From Flectonema sp. DT1601 (lineage: Eukaryota > Euglenozoa > Diplonemea > Diplonemida > Diplonemidae), in NCBI GenBank assembly GCA_964019425.1, contig OZ025840.1:520001-584000 (forward strand): a stretch of DNA of 64,000 nucleotides, read 5' to 3'. A model generated the notes under the pieces. It was given only the letters and a program-made list of their open reading frames with translations, ran no database searches and was not told the origin of the DNA. The position numbers and the translations under genes are program-made. Of the stretch, positions 10,377 to 20,374 are shown piece by piece; position 1 is the stretch's first letter; each line of letters begins with the position of its first letter.

Positions 10377-12341
10377 ATGGAACCTGAGGAGGTAACAACC
10401 ACGTTAGACTATGAAACGGGTCTGTCAGCACTGAGAGGTATCGTTGAAGAAATCGCAAAACTTAGTGATGGTGAAAGTCTATCAAATGACAAAGCGGAAG
10501 ATCTTAAAAAAAAAGTTTCAATAACGGCAATGAATGCTAGAAAACTTCGAAGAGAAATGATGTTCGGGTTAGAACGTAAAAGATACTCCGTCACGAGGAA
10601 TACTGAAATTTTATTTCAAGAAGACACGGCAGTCAAGCTTTTAGAAGAATTAACGAAGGCAGGAAAACTCTGTTCCCAACTAACCGCTACCGAGATACGC
10701 GATAATAGAGACTCAGCTAATGAAGCGTTGTCCGTTCCTCTTGAGCAATTTTTAGAAAATAATATCTTGCCTGAGGGAGAGACAGAAACTGAAAGCGAAC
10801 AACTCGTTAGACGAATCGAATACGAGATAAAAATATGTGAACAGAAAGCTGATGAACTTCAAGTTTTAACTCAAGAAAAAATTAAACATTCTGGAGCATT
10901 GAAATTAAGCAAAAGATTCTTACAATCTTCAGTAGCACCTTTGAGTGACATAGCCACTCGAATTGAACGAACAAATTCGAGTATTGGAGGTAACCCTGAA
11001 GCAGTGTCTGGGATTACTCCATCATATCTACCTGTGTCATTATTTAGACTTTATCAGTACTTAGAAAAGTACTTAGCAGTTGGCGCTGTTACTCTTGAGG
11101 GGAATGTTTCTGATGCTCGTGCTTTTACAAAAGCTGGAAAACACACGCTTCAAAAATGCAGTCTTACAGAGCTATTTCCGATCAGAATAACAGCGAATCT
11201 CCCAACTGGGGATAGCGTCCTGAGACTTTACTTTCTACCAGCTAAACAGGGAGTGATTGCTGAGGCGATAGGATTCGATCAATGTCTGTTATCAAACTTA
11301 TCACCTGGAGCTGCTTGTATTTCTGGTTTATTATACCAAGGAGGAACTCTTGTTACTGGTATTGCTACGAAGTGGCTTGAGAATATCGCAAGCAGTCCAT
11401 CGTACAATCCAGCTTCAATGCAAATTGTTGATGTTCTGTGTAAGGATATCGGATACAGAATTGATTTACAAAGGATGTTAAATATATTAAAAAGTAGAAC
11501 GTGTTTGTGTACAGCAAACTTAACAAATTTAGTTCTTCAGTTCTTACCGTCATATCCGGTTCCGAAAGTGACAGTGTCAGATGTAAAGTTAGAATCGATA
11601 TCAAGAGAAAAGGATGATAAGAGGGGTAAAAAAGAGGATCTCTCACGGAAGGACGACTTACTACCAAAATCAGTTTCCATAAAGCTCGACATGGAAGGTA
11701 TAACGTACAAAATTACTGGACTTATAAGTACCGGATATCCTAATACTGCTCCACAATTTAAGATTAGAATACGACGTGATGAAGATAAGCAATCCAAGAC
11801 TACTGTACCAGACTCTCTTAAGGATCTCGCAGCACCAATTGCGAGTTTGAGTAATGTGACTCCTGCTGTTCCGGGAGTACAGTTAGTTGTATGTAAACAA
11901 AAGAATAAAAAAACATCGACGAAAAAGAGAACTCGTGCCGTAGCAGAAGATGACTACACTGGATTCAATGGAGAACTGACTGAGTATTATTCTAGATTGA
12001 TAAATAGAGATGTGGTAAGAGATACTCCCGCTTCAGAGAAAGGTCAATTGTTGATAAGACAAATTCTGATGTCGCTTTTTTGTGTTCAAAATTTTCATCC
12101 TCTTCTTCTAATTCAAGGCGTTGCTAGAACTTGGATATCATGTCCGTCAAACCCGTCCGATGCGATGACAACAATACATGATCCGTCTTCATTCAAACTA
12201 CATCATCACGCAAAGGTATTCCGAGGTCGAGAAGTCCATCTTCCAATGTACTGGGGCAATGATCAATCGCTTCAATGGGGATACAGACACGAACAGGTAC
12301 TCGATGAGGACAGTGAAAAAAACAACCAATTAATACATTAA
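10377..12341 (+). CDS. THOC5: THO complex subunit 5
   Basis: An intronless 654-residue protein. The N-terminal part (about 1-190) is helical and coiled-coil. The diagnostic stretch is at about 215-370: ITPSYLPVSLFRLYQYLEKY, then VTLEGNVSDARAF, then LFPIRITANLPTGDSVLRLY and the hydrophobic TLVTGIATKWLENI. It parallels the THOC5 sequence LPPPLYVLFVQA / VAIEGSVDEAKAL / [20 protein letters not shown]. The remainder includes a Lys/Asp-rich insert around 410-430. THOC5 belongs to the THO/TREX complex that couples transcription to mRNP packaging and nuclear export. The match rests on order and spacing rather than high identity. The window also carries RAE1, another export factor. An acceptor-like AG lies 35 bases upstream. 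Confidence 0.78.
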   Translation: MEPEEVTTTLDYETGLSALRGIVEEIAKLSDGESLSNDKAEDLKKKVSITAMNARKLRREMMFGLERKRYSVTRNTEILFQEDTAVKLLEELTKAGKLCSQLTATEIRDNRDSANEALSVPLEQFLENNILPEGETETESEQLVRRIEYEIKICEQKADELQVLTQEKIKHSGALKLSKRFLQSSVAPLSDIATRIERTNSSIGGNPEAVSGITPSYLPVSLFRLYQYLEKYLAVGAVTLEGNVSDARAFTKAGKHTLQKCSLTELFPIRITANLPTGDSVLRLYFLPAKQGVIAEAIGFDQCLLSNLSPGAACISGLLYQGGTLVTGIATKWLENIASSPSYNPASMQIVDVLCKDIGYRIDLQRMLNILKSRTCLCTANLTNLVLQFLPSYPVPKVTVSDVKLESISREKDDKRGKKEDLSRKDDLLPKSVSIKLDMEGITYKITGLISTGYPNTAPQFKIRIRRDEDKQSKTTVPDSLKDLAAPIASLSNVTPAVPGVQLVVCKQKNKKTSTKKRTRAVAEDDYTGFNGELTEYYSRLINRDVVRDTPASEKGQLLIRQILMSLFCVQNFHPLLLIQGVARTWISCPSNPSDAMTTIHDPSSFKLHHHAKVFRGREVHLPMYWGNDQSLQWGYRHEQVLDEDSEKNNQLIH

Positions 12342-12738
12342 TAAAAAGAAATGAAAAAAAAAGGGATGTTTCACCCTTTTTTAAGTGTTTCTTTTAAAAA
12401 AAAAAAAAAACAATAACAAACAACAATAAGTGTGTTTTTACTATAAGAAAGTTTAGTGTCGGCGATTATTATTTTTTTTAAAAAATCTCATTTTTTTTTT
12501 TTTTTTTTTAAAATTATTTTTATTTTACAGATTATAATCTTTTTTTTTTTTTGAGATGACAACAACAAACATATTCAATTATTCACTCGACTGCTAACTC
12601 CCCATAAAACTTCCACCCTCTCCAATTATCAAATTACTGCTCAATAACAATTCTATTTTTATTAACAGATTTTAATCACAACTTAAGACCCAATCAGAAC
12701 AACAATTAGCATTTCAATCACTTAAGTTCCTCTACTAC
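12342..12738. other. Spacer with T and A runs
   Basis: Runs of A and T up to about 20 bases, then a more complex AC-rich stretch (12550-12738) that is probably outron and 5' UTR. Possible acceptor AGs occur at 12530-12531 and 12667-12668. No gene seen. Confidence 0.55.
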
Positions 12739-13746
12739 ATGTCATCAGACGTTGGATTTCATGGAGTGTACTGTCTGGATAATATAAATCCAAAGTGGAA
12801 GGGTCACAGCTATGTCGGGTTTACTGTAAATCCCTCGAGGAGGATCAGACAACACAATGGGGAGCTTCCGAATGGTGCGATGCAAACAAAGAGAAAACGA
12901 CCATGGGACATGATATTCTGCATTTTTGGTTTTCCTTCAAAAATAATGGCTCTTCAATTTGAATGGACGTGTCAGAATCCAGAAAAAGCGAAACCTCTGC
13001 GGGAAGTGTTCACCAAGAGAGTTACTCAGACTCGTCACACTATTGTCAATAACTATTGTATATTTACTCATCTATTAAGCTCACCTCCTTACAACGGTTT
13101 GGAACTTACGATTCAGGTGTTTAATGAAAATAGATTCCTAGAAGTGAAGGCGTTAGCTGAAAGGGATCCATCGTTAAGATGTCGACCTCTTCCGAGATCA
13201 CCGACATTCGGTGACTTCGCCAGTATTAATAAATATGTCTCGGGGTATGGATCCCCTGATAAGTCTTTTCTTAGTGGTCAGTGTAATCTATGTACTCTCT
13301 GTGAGGGTCGTTTACTAAGTATTGTTTCAACAGTTCATTGTCCCGGTGCATGTGGTGGAATTTTTCACCCTCCGTGTCTAGCTGCGTTCTTTTCGTCCTT
13401 CGCAGAAGATGTTGATAATGTTCCATTAATTCCTACCAATACGGTGTCTTGTCCTTCTTGTACTGTTGACATCACCTGGCCATTAATAATTAAATACTCC
13501 CTTGAAAGTAATCGCCGTAACGCTTTTCATTCAAAAAAGAATGAAAAGAAACGAGTTGCAGACATAAGAAAGAAGCTTCGGTTGGAAGAAAAACATCAAC
13601 AACAGCAAAGCTCTCAAGCAGCAGATGTTAAAAGGCTAAAGCAAGAAGAAGAAGAGGAAGAAGACGAAGACGAAATAATCGACGAAAAGCAATACGAGGA
13701 TGATGATACACTGCTGTCTAATATTCACAGCCAATATTGTACTTAA
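12739..13746 (+). CDS. SLX1: SLX1, GIY-YIG structure-specific endonuclease catalytic subunit
   Basis: A 335-residue intronless protein. Residues 8-90 are a GIY-YIG nuclease domain: GVY at 9-11, YVG at 25-27, the catalytic-arginine motif NPSRRIRQHN (Arg34/Arg35) and the metal-binding glutamate in LQFEW (Glu75). Residues about 180-255 are the SLX1-type zinc-binding RING/PHD module, with CNLCTLC, HCPGACGGIFHPPCL and CPSC. The C-terminal 70 residues are a Lys/Gln/Glu-rich coil ending in an acidic tail. SLX1 works with the SLX4 scaffold to cut Holliday junctions and flap structures during repair. All catalytic features are present, so the enzyme is predicted active. The nearest acceptor-like AG is at 12667-12668. 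Confidence 0.93.
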   Translation: MSSDVGFHGVYCLDNINPKWKGHSYVGFTVNPSRRIRQHNGELPNGAMQTKRKRPWDMIFCIFGFPSKIMALQFEWTCQNPEKAKPLREVFTKRVTQTRHTIVNNYCIFTHLLSSPPYNGLELTIQVFNENRFLEVKALAERDPSLRCRPLPRSPTFGDFASINKYVSGYGSPDKSFLSGQCNLCTLCEGRLLSIVSTVHCPGACGGIFHPPCLAAFFSSFAEDVDNVPLIPTNTVSCPSCTVDITWPLIIKYSLESNRRNAFHSKKNEKKRVADIRKKLRLEEKHQQQQSSQAADVKRLKQEEEEEEDEDEIIDEKQYEDDDTLLSNIHSQYCT

Positions 13747-13872
13747 GAAACAGACATATACTATTACTAATATTTTTTGTTTTGACATAGATACCATTAC
13801 CAGTTGTTGTTGTATTCGTGTTTTTTATTAGCATTCATTCTTCTTTATCAGGATGGAGAACACTGTGAGAGA

Positions 13873-14397
13873 ATGTCAGCAGCAAAGCAAGTGAGGTCAC
13901 TGATTGGTTTTAAAATGGTATCACAAAAAAAGGTACAGCATCAACAGCCTGGCGGAATGAGTGGAATACTACTAGCAAACAGAGACAATCAGATACCAAC
14001 TGTGAGAATATTGAATGCAAATATGGCGAAGAGTACCACTGTGAATCAAAGGCTTAAAATCTTTGACACGATTGAAGCAATGGGTGTTGAAAGGAACGCC
14101 ACTACCTTTACTCTGGCGGCTGAGCTACTTGAACCTGAAAGAGAGTCATCAAAATACATTATTGGAACTCTCTTACGTATTATGTCATCTAATCATGATA
14201 TCGTACCAGACGATAGGTTTTTAAGAAAGGCAATCGATTGCGCAGCTACTCTCGATCAGGCGACCCTCGCTTATAAGATGTCACCAAATGCATCATTGTC
14301 ATTGAGACTCTCGTTACAAAATAAACAAATTTCCCTTGAGAGAAAAGCATCTGACAACAAGAATAAACGATTTCCTAGAAAAAAACTGAGGAAGTGA
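13873..14397 (+). CDS. Small basic protein of unknown function
   Basis: A 174-residue open frame starting MSAAKQVRSLIGFKMVSQKK. It is helix-rich in the middle (TTVNQRLKIFDTIEAMGVE; NATTFTLAAELLEPERESSK) and strongly basic at the end (KNKRFPRKKLRK), which could be a nuclear signal or RNA-binding tail. The frame is open upstream to 13804, but a pyrimidine tract ending in AG at 13850-13851 precedes ATG 13873 by 21 bases, so I start there. The helical pairs recall pentatricopeptide-like repeats, but only one or two could fit. It follows SLX1 by 126 bases. Confidence 0.6.
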   Translation: MSAAKQVRSLIGFKMVSQKKVQHQQPGGMSGILLANRDNQIPTVRILNANMAKSTTVNQRLKIFDTIEAMGVERNATTFTLAAELLEPERESSKYIIGTLLRIMSSNHDIVPDDRFLRKAIDCAATLDQATLAYKMSPNASLSLRLSLQNKQISLERKASDNKNKRFPRKKLRK

Positions 14398-14478
14398 TGT
14401 TTTGTACTGTTTTTTATTTTTATTTTTATTTTTGATATGACCTCTATATTTCTTAAAGGCATACACATCCACAATAAA

Positions 14479-15570
14479 ATGGCCTCATCAGGGGTGGGTC
14501 ACTCTCTTGTTCTGTTAGAGGATGGAAGTGTCATCGGATGGGGAAACAGTGAACATGGACAGACTGCACTACAGAGTCCCAGCTTACCTCTCTTCAATAG
14601 CCGGAGAGCAGTTGCAGCAGCATCTGGATACTTTCATTCACTAGCGTTACTAAGTGATGGATCTGTCGTCGGATGGGGATATAATTTTGATGGTCAAACA
14701 ACACCACAACCTGGAGTGATACCTGACGGGTCAACAGTAGTTCAAATAGCTGCTGGTGGGAGGCATTCAATGGCTTTATTACAAGATGGATCTGTTGTAG
14801 CCTGGGGATGTGATGATCAAAAACAAACTACCGTACCATGGTTCGGATTAGGTAGAAAAGCAGTAGCGATATCAGCAGGTTGTTATCACTCACTAGCATT
14901 ATTAGATAATGGAACAGTTAAAGGATGGGGAGGAAATCCAAGAGTTGGTCCAGGTAGACCTCCTTCATTTGGAGGAAGGAAAACCTCATCGATGGTAGCA
15001 GGTGGTGCTCACAGTCTTGCACTACTAACTGACGGAGGTGTTGTGGGATGGGGTGATAATAGTTTTGGTCAAGCATTTCCTCCATCATTCAGATCGATGG
15101 GTAAAACAGTTGTTAAGTTAGCAGCTGGTGGACGGCATTCCCTCGCCTTACTCTCAGATGGAACAGTCGTTGGCTGGGGTGAGAACAAAGACGGTGCTGC
15201 TCAACCAGTCGACTTCGGAGGAAGACACGCAATCGACATAGACGCTGGAGGCTATCATTCAATAGCCTTACTTAATGATGGTAGTACAATATGTTGGGGA
15301 TCTAATAACAATGATCAATCTCATTCTCCGTCATTCCGATGGCGTAAAGTAGTACCCAATCACGGAGACAAGGTCCATCAAGCTAGGGTAATGCTTTTTA
15401 TAAACTTAAAACTTAAACATCTTGACTCCGAACTCATGCAGCTCGTGGCTCAATTTATCACATTGACACCTCCTCAACCATCTCCTCCAGCTCCAAGGTT
15501 TACTCTTGGAAAACATGGCGTCAAAACCGTTCTGGGTAGACTTGTTGTGAAGCTTCGAAAATTCCACTGA
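14479..15570 (+). CDS. RCC1-type beta-propeller protein
   Basis: A 363-residue protein made almost wholly of six or seven RCC1-like blades of about 45-52 residues. The motif recurs as GVGHSLVLLEDGSVIGWG, GYFHSLALLSDGSVVGWG, GGRHSMALLQDGSVVAWG, GCYHSLALLDNGTVKGWG, GGAHSLALLTDGGVVGWG, GGRHSLALLSDGTVVGWG and GGYHSIALLNDGSTICWG. A short helical tail follows. The family includes the Ran exchange factor RCC1 and many unrelated scaffolds; nothing shows Ran exchange activity. Start chosen at ATG 14479 after the acceptor-like AG at 14457-14458; the frame upstream to 14437 would be leader. Confidence 0.85.
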   Translation: MASSGVGHSLVLLEDGSVIGWGNSEHGQTALQSPSLPLFNSRRAVAAASGYFHSLALLSDGSVVGWGYNFDGQTTPQPGVIPDGSTVVQIAAGGRHSMALLQDGSVVAWGCDDQKQTTVPWFGLGRKAVAISAGCYHSLALLDNGTVKGWGGNPRVGPGRPPSFGGRKTSSMVAGGAHSLALLTDGGVVGWGDNSFGQAFPPSFRSMGKTVVKLAAGGRHSLALLSDGTVVGWGENKDGAAQPVDFGGRHAIDIDAGGYHSIALLNDGSTICWGSNNNDQSHSPSFRWRKVVPNHGDKVHQARVMLFINLKLKHLDSELMQLVAQFITLTPPQPSPPAPRFTLGKHGVKTVLGRLVVKLRKFH

Positions 15571-17112
15571 AAAACCCAAAAAGAATGATAGGGAAAAAAA
15601 AAAAAAAACTGAAAAAAAATAAATAAAAAGTCACTTTAATTAGCTGAGTAAGATATTTCTTTTCTTTTCTTTTTTTTCCCCCTTTTTCTTTTTTTGTGCC
15701 TTGGAATTTCGAAAAGAAAGATTTTCAAAAAAAAAAAAAAAAAAAAAGAAATATTCTCAAACAGACTAAATAAGCATTGCTACCTGTTTTATTATTTGGT
15801 TAATGCGGGTGGCGGATGTGAGCCTGTTGTATTTATGCAATTTTCTCAAGCAGAGACAACGGGAAGTCTCGACTGTGGGGATTGACGTCTACCCTTGAAT
15901 GGGAATTAAAAACTCATATTATTTGTTTCTGTACTTAAGAACGAGCACACTGTTACTTTTCTGATTACTTTTTCCCCCTGATTGAGGTATCTTCAGTTCT
16001 GTTTTTTTTTTTTTTTTTTTTTTGAGGTTAACACTCGAGGGGGGAAAAAAAAAAAAAAAAAAAACAATTTTATTTTGACTGACAGTGTGATGGGTATCCC
16101 TCAACGCTAAGTTAGTTAAAATAACTTCAAATGTTTTAAAGTCACGTCACGGTTAACAAAGGACTACCTGACCTGAAGACAATAAAGATAATTTATGGCT
16201 ATTGTCTATTCGATACTTGCTGTGGCAAGCTAATCACGTTTCGAACTATCCACTTTCTTAAGAATGAACATCAGTCCTCTTCTTTTTTATTTTTTCAGTT
16301 TTGTTTCATGTCCTTTACGGTAAGACCTCCCCCTTATCCTCTACCTGTTCAGAATAGTGACTTTGGGGTAATTTTTATTTTATTTTATATTATATTTGAT
16401 TCATAGTTGAAGGGGCCTGTTGACAGATGCAAGGAGTCTAGGGTTGTTCCTGCATAATCCTTTTCCTGCCTCGATACTTTAAAAAAAAAAAAAACGAACA
16501 AAAAAAGCTATGCGTTATTTGTTACTTAAATCGCTAACGAAAAAAAAAACATATTAAATAAAAAATCATCAACCGAACTCCTGCAAGTCGTTTTTTTTTG
16601 CATTTATAAGGCACGTCGCTGTCTCTGGTTAGTTTTATTGTCCTTTACTATAGTGAGTGACTTATATGGTAGTGCCTTGGGATTTGGTACGATATATATT
16701 GATTGATGAAATAATAAAACTGGGGTGTTCGCTTGATGAACCACTCTTAGTGAAATTTTTTTTCTTTTCTCGATTTTTTTTCTTTCCACTTTCCCCTTCC
16801 ATCCCCCTCTACTTACTTCATTGCACCGTGTTTTGTTTGTCATTACATAATTAAAGAAGAGGTGTTTTAGGGCTGTTTTTAATTTTTTATAAAAAAAAAC
16901 AATTATTTTTTTTTTATAAAAACTAATTAGGACATGATGATGTAGCTCTGATCGGCTTAGGTCATTGTTGGAACTCTTTATCTTTGGTGGTGTTTTATCA
17001 AGTCTTTTTTTTTTAAAAAAAAAAAAAAAAAACAGGAACACACACCTCCCTCTCCCCTCCCCTCAATAATAAATCATTGATATTATTTGATATATGAAAT
17101 GAAGTAAACCAG
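15571..17112. other. 1.5-kb spacer without a recognised gene
   Basis: Long A and T runs (around 15590, 15735, 15995, 16045, 16480, 17000) divided by mixed stretches, notably 15790-15900 and 16090-16470. Forward and reverse open frames here are low-complexity K/F/L translations of the runs. Acceptor-like AGs before the next gene lie at 17034-17035 and 17111-17112. I see no RNA gene. Confidence 0.6.
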
Positions 17113-19582
17113 ATGCCGGTTAACTCTGATGATGATCAGCTTGAACCAGATTCACGAAATGCAATTTTCAGCGATGGAGGTGACGAATGCGGAGGTGCGC
17201 CCCCGCCTATAGTAGCCTTCGATGATTTACTAGCAGAGGGAAGCGGAGGTAGTGTCGCAGTTCCATTTCCATTCGTCGTGGAAATGATAGAAAAGAGAAT
17301 AACAAAATCTTCTTTGTACACTGACTTAATAATATATATCCCCTTTATTATAATGTTTTGCTTTTTTGCCTACGGAGGACGAGACATAACTGGCGCATAC
17401 TACTCAAGCAGAGTACTTCGAGACAGAGTTATGGGAAACGAGATCCACCAATACAGTCTTGACGGCCTCAACATCAGTTCAGGTGACTACTTTGCGAGTA
17501 CCGTGAGACATCCTGATGATGACCCGAATACAGATTTTTTTAAAAGCTACGAGAATATCATAACATATGAACAAATCACTTCTCTTGATGGATGGTATAA
17601 TTGGTTGGATTCAGTTCTGGTTCCAAATATTTTTGGAGGTCTTGCGAACGATGAAGAACCAGAAACAACCAGAACAGCACAAGGAACAAACCTCCTTGTT
17701 GGAGCTCTTCGCTTACGGTCAATCAGATCGACTGATACTTCCTGTAATCCTAACTCTGCTTTATTCAATCTTTCTGACGGACAACAAGTTCCCTGCTATG
17801 GAAGTATTTCTGGAGGTGAACAGACTGAAACTCTTTTCGGATTTCAAAATCCTCTCCTTCCAATAGTAGTAAAAGGGAAACCTAACATACTATACACACA
17901 CACAACATGTGGTGATACGAGTGGTGGTCAATATATAGTTGGGTACATGGCTATTTATCATTGTGGAGGATATATCGTTGATATTCCGTTTTCAAAAAGT
18001 TTAGCTGACGTACGGACGTTGCTCGCAAGACTTAAAGAACAACCGTTTTTAAATGACGCTGAAACTAGATTTGCTTCAGTTGAATTTTTCGTTTATACTC
18101 CACCAACAAATGCGTTTACGTCTGTTAAACTATTTGTGGAGGTGAGTCCTGCTGGGGCTGTAATTCCGTCGTTTCAGTTTAGATCGTTTCATGTTTGGAC
18201 AGAGTCAAGGAATATCGGACAGTCGATATTCGATTTTTTCTTCTTCGTCTACGTTTTATACTATTCATATAAATTCGCGAAGGATTGGTTCGTTTTCCAC
18301 AAGACTAAAGGAAAGATTCTTTCATTCATATTCAACGTTTGGAATCTACTTGAATTCTGTAATCTCGTAATATTCATGGTCGTCTTCGCTATGAGATGGG
18401 TTTGGTGGGACATCAGTAAACAAAGCGGCAGTAACACGTTCCCCTTCGGAGCTAGATACCCAAAAGATCTTGATCTTCTCCTCACCTTATTCAGCAGCAC
18501 TGTCTATAGCAACAGCATCAACGTGACTTTAGTGTTCTTAAAGATCCTTAAGTATATGAGACTTAATCCTAGACTTGGAATTCTAACTCTCTCTATAGGA
18601 GAGAAGAAAAGTCAACTTTTCGGGATATTGGTTTTATTCGCTTGGTCGGTATTGGCATTCGCATTAGCAGGAATGTCTTTATTCGGTTCTAGTATGTGGG
18701 AATTTCATTCACTTGATGTCTCATACACGACTTTATTACGAATGTTGGTCGGTGATTTTTCACGTTTATCAGGCACTGGAGGTGACAGCATGGAGGACGG
18801 TATATATGCAGCAATGAGACGAGAAAATCGAGTCTTGGCAGGAGCGTTTTTTTGGTGTTATGTGATTCTTGTATTCTTCATACTGCTGAACATGACTATC
18901 GCGGTACTAGCGGAAGGCTTTGCTGCTATTTCGAGTCAATATTCTGCTACAAGTTTATCAGATGAGATTAGAGCTGCCTGCGAGTCTGTTGCACGCAGCT
19001 GTTCACAAGAAAGACTTTGGGCTAGATATGAACTATTCCGAAAGGGTCTCTCAGTAACTGATTGCCTTACAACTGTAAAACAAAACATCGAAGAACATCA
19101 TCAACTTGTTAAAGGTGAAGATCGAGACATTGATGATAATGAAACTTTCCTTACTCGAGAATCATTCAAAATGTACATGTCTGCCGCCGAATATAAAACT
19201 CTTGGAGCTGCTTATGTTACTGACCTTTGGTACGACATAGTCTTAGCTTACAAAGATAAGGGAATTACTGCTGAGGTATGTATCTTCATGAATGCTTTTA
19301 ACATCATTTTCGAGGAATTCAATACAACAACAACACACAAAACAGATGTTGGAAGAGGAAGCCTTGCAAGCTTCAGTTGAAGCTGGTACGTCGCTTGTCA
19401 CAGAACCTGTTGAGGAAGTAGTTCGAGATATTTCATTTGAATCTCGTGAATTTGAAAAAAGATTGCTCAGCTTTTTAGATCAGGTAAAACCCCTTTTGGA
19501 AAAGCGTATCAGAGGAAGCCATGACAGTCCTCACAGCAACCAAGAAGAGGCAGCAATGCCTAGACTGTTGGTAGGTGAATAA
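17113..19582 (+). CDS. PKD2: Polycystin-2-type TRP channel
   Basis: Two exons, 17113-19275 and 19346-19582 (donor GTATGT, 70-base intron), giving 799 residues. After an acidic N terminus there is a first membrane segment (LIIYIPFIIMFCFFAYGG, about 73-90), then a large extracellular polycystin/TOP-type domain (about 95-370), then five more hydrophobic segments. The pore region matches the family: TTLLRMLVGDFS carries the LGDF-like selectivity filter, and NRVLAGAFFWCYVILVFFIL followed by LNMTIAVLAEGF parallels the PKD2 S6 sequence. The cytosolic tail contains acidic helices and, in exon 2, a coiled-coil-like end. PKD2 channels pass calcium and sodium, and in protists sit on flagella, mastigonemes or the cell surface. 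Residues differ enough that the gating ligand cannot be guessed. Confidence 0.88.
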
Positions 19583-20262
19583 GTTGAATAAGTACTTTTG
19601 AAGAAAAAGGATTTTGTTGGTGTTCAAAAAATCACCAAATTAAGGAATTGTTTCCTACAAAACTTATTAATAAAGAAAACCGCACGATACGTAATTATGA
19701 TGTTTGAGTATTTCTGGCTCAAGAGGATCTCAGTTTTGGCTACGTTGTATTTTATAGGAAAATAAAAAGACAATTTTTCTCTTCTTCTCTTTTCTATATC
19801 TCAATTCAAAGGAGACGTGAAAGCGAACCAGTACGATTTCCCCCATTCTTTTTTGTTCTTTATAACGTATACACAGGTCGGAGAGTTCCTCTTTTTTTTT
19901 TTTTTTTTTTTTTTTCTATTCTAAAAAACCTATTTTTCATTCTCTTTTATTCTTGTGAGGAGGTGTCTTTCGGAAGGTTCTTACGAACTCTCCCCCACTG
20001 GCATAGTTCTGATTTAAAAAAAAAAAAAAAAACTGATTCGCGATTTTTTCCCCCCAACACTACTTCATTCACTATTACATTCCTCTCTACAGAATTACAA
20101 AATATATAATGACATGTTTTGATAAATGTTGAGCAGGGTAAAGTTTTTTGGTTAACACATAAGTGCGTTCAGCCCCAATGAAGGAGCCTAATAGCAGGAC
20201 TCCATTACCACCATTAATAGAGCACAAGTCTTGATACAACATGTGTCCTGAGCCAATCCTTT

Positions 20263-20299
<37 letters not shown>

Positions 20300-20374
20300 T
20301 CTACATTGTTCTGTCGGTCAGTTGCTTTAGTTTTATTTAGATATTTCCTCCTCAGCAAATTATATAAAAAAAAA
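19583..20374. other. Spacer containing an antisense LSU rRNA fragment
   Basis: A/T-rich with a long T run near 19890, then mixed sequence. The rRNA-derived block at about 20160-20322 is listed separately. A clean acceptor-like tract TTTCCTCCTCAG ends at 20355, 20 bases before the next start. Confidence 0.6.
20160..20322 (-). rRNA. Fragment of large-subunit rRNA in antisense orientation
   Basis: Read on the minus strand, about 20247-20313 gives AACAATGTAGATAAGGGAAG, TCGGCAAACTAGATCCGTAA and CTTCGGGAAAAGGATTGGCT, a universally conserved block of eukaryotic LSU (28S) rRNA. The minus-strand sequence beyond GGCTC to about 20160 has the mixed look of the adjoining variable domain, but I cannot verify that from memory. 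No rRNA sequence is seen on either side, so this is an isolated piece of about 70-165 bases. It may be a pseudogene scrap captured during break repair or a stand-alone piece of a fragmented LSU rRNA. Confidence 0.8.

Noticed and set aside
16604-17041. 145-codon minus-strand frame
   Set aside because: Composed of poly-F/K segments from T and A runs; no recognisable protein.
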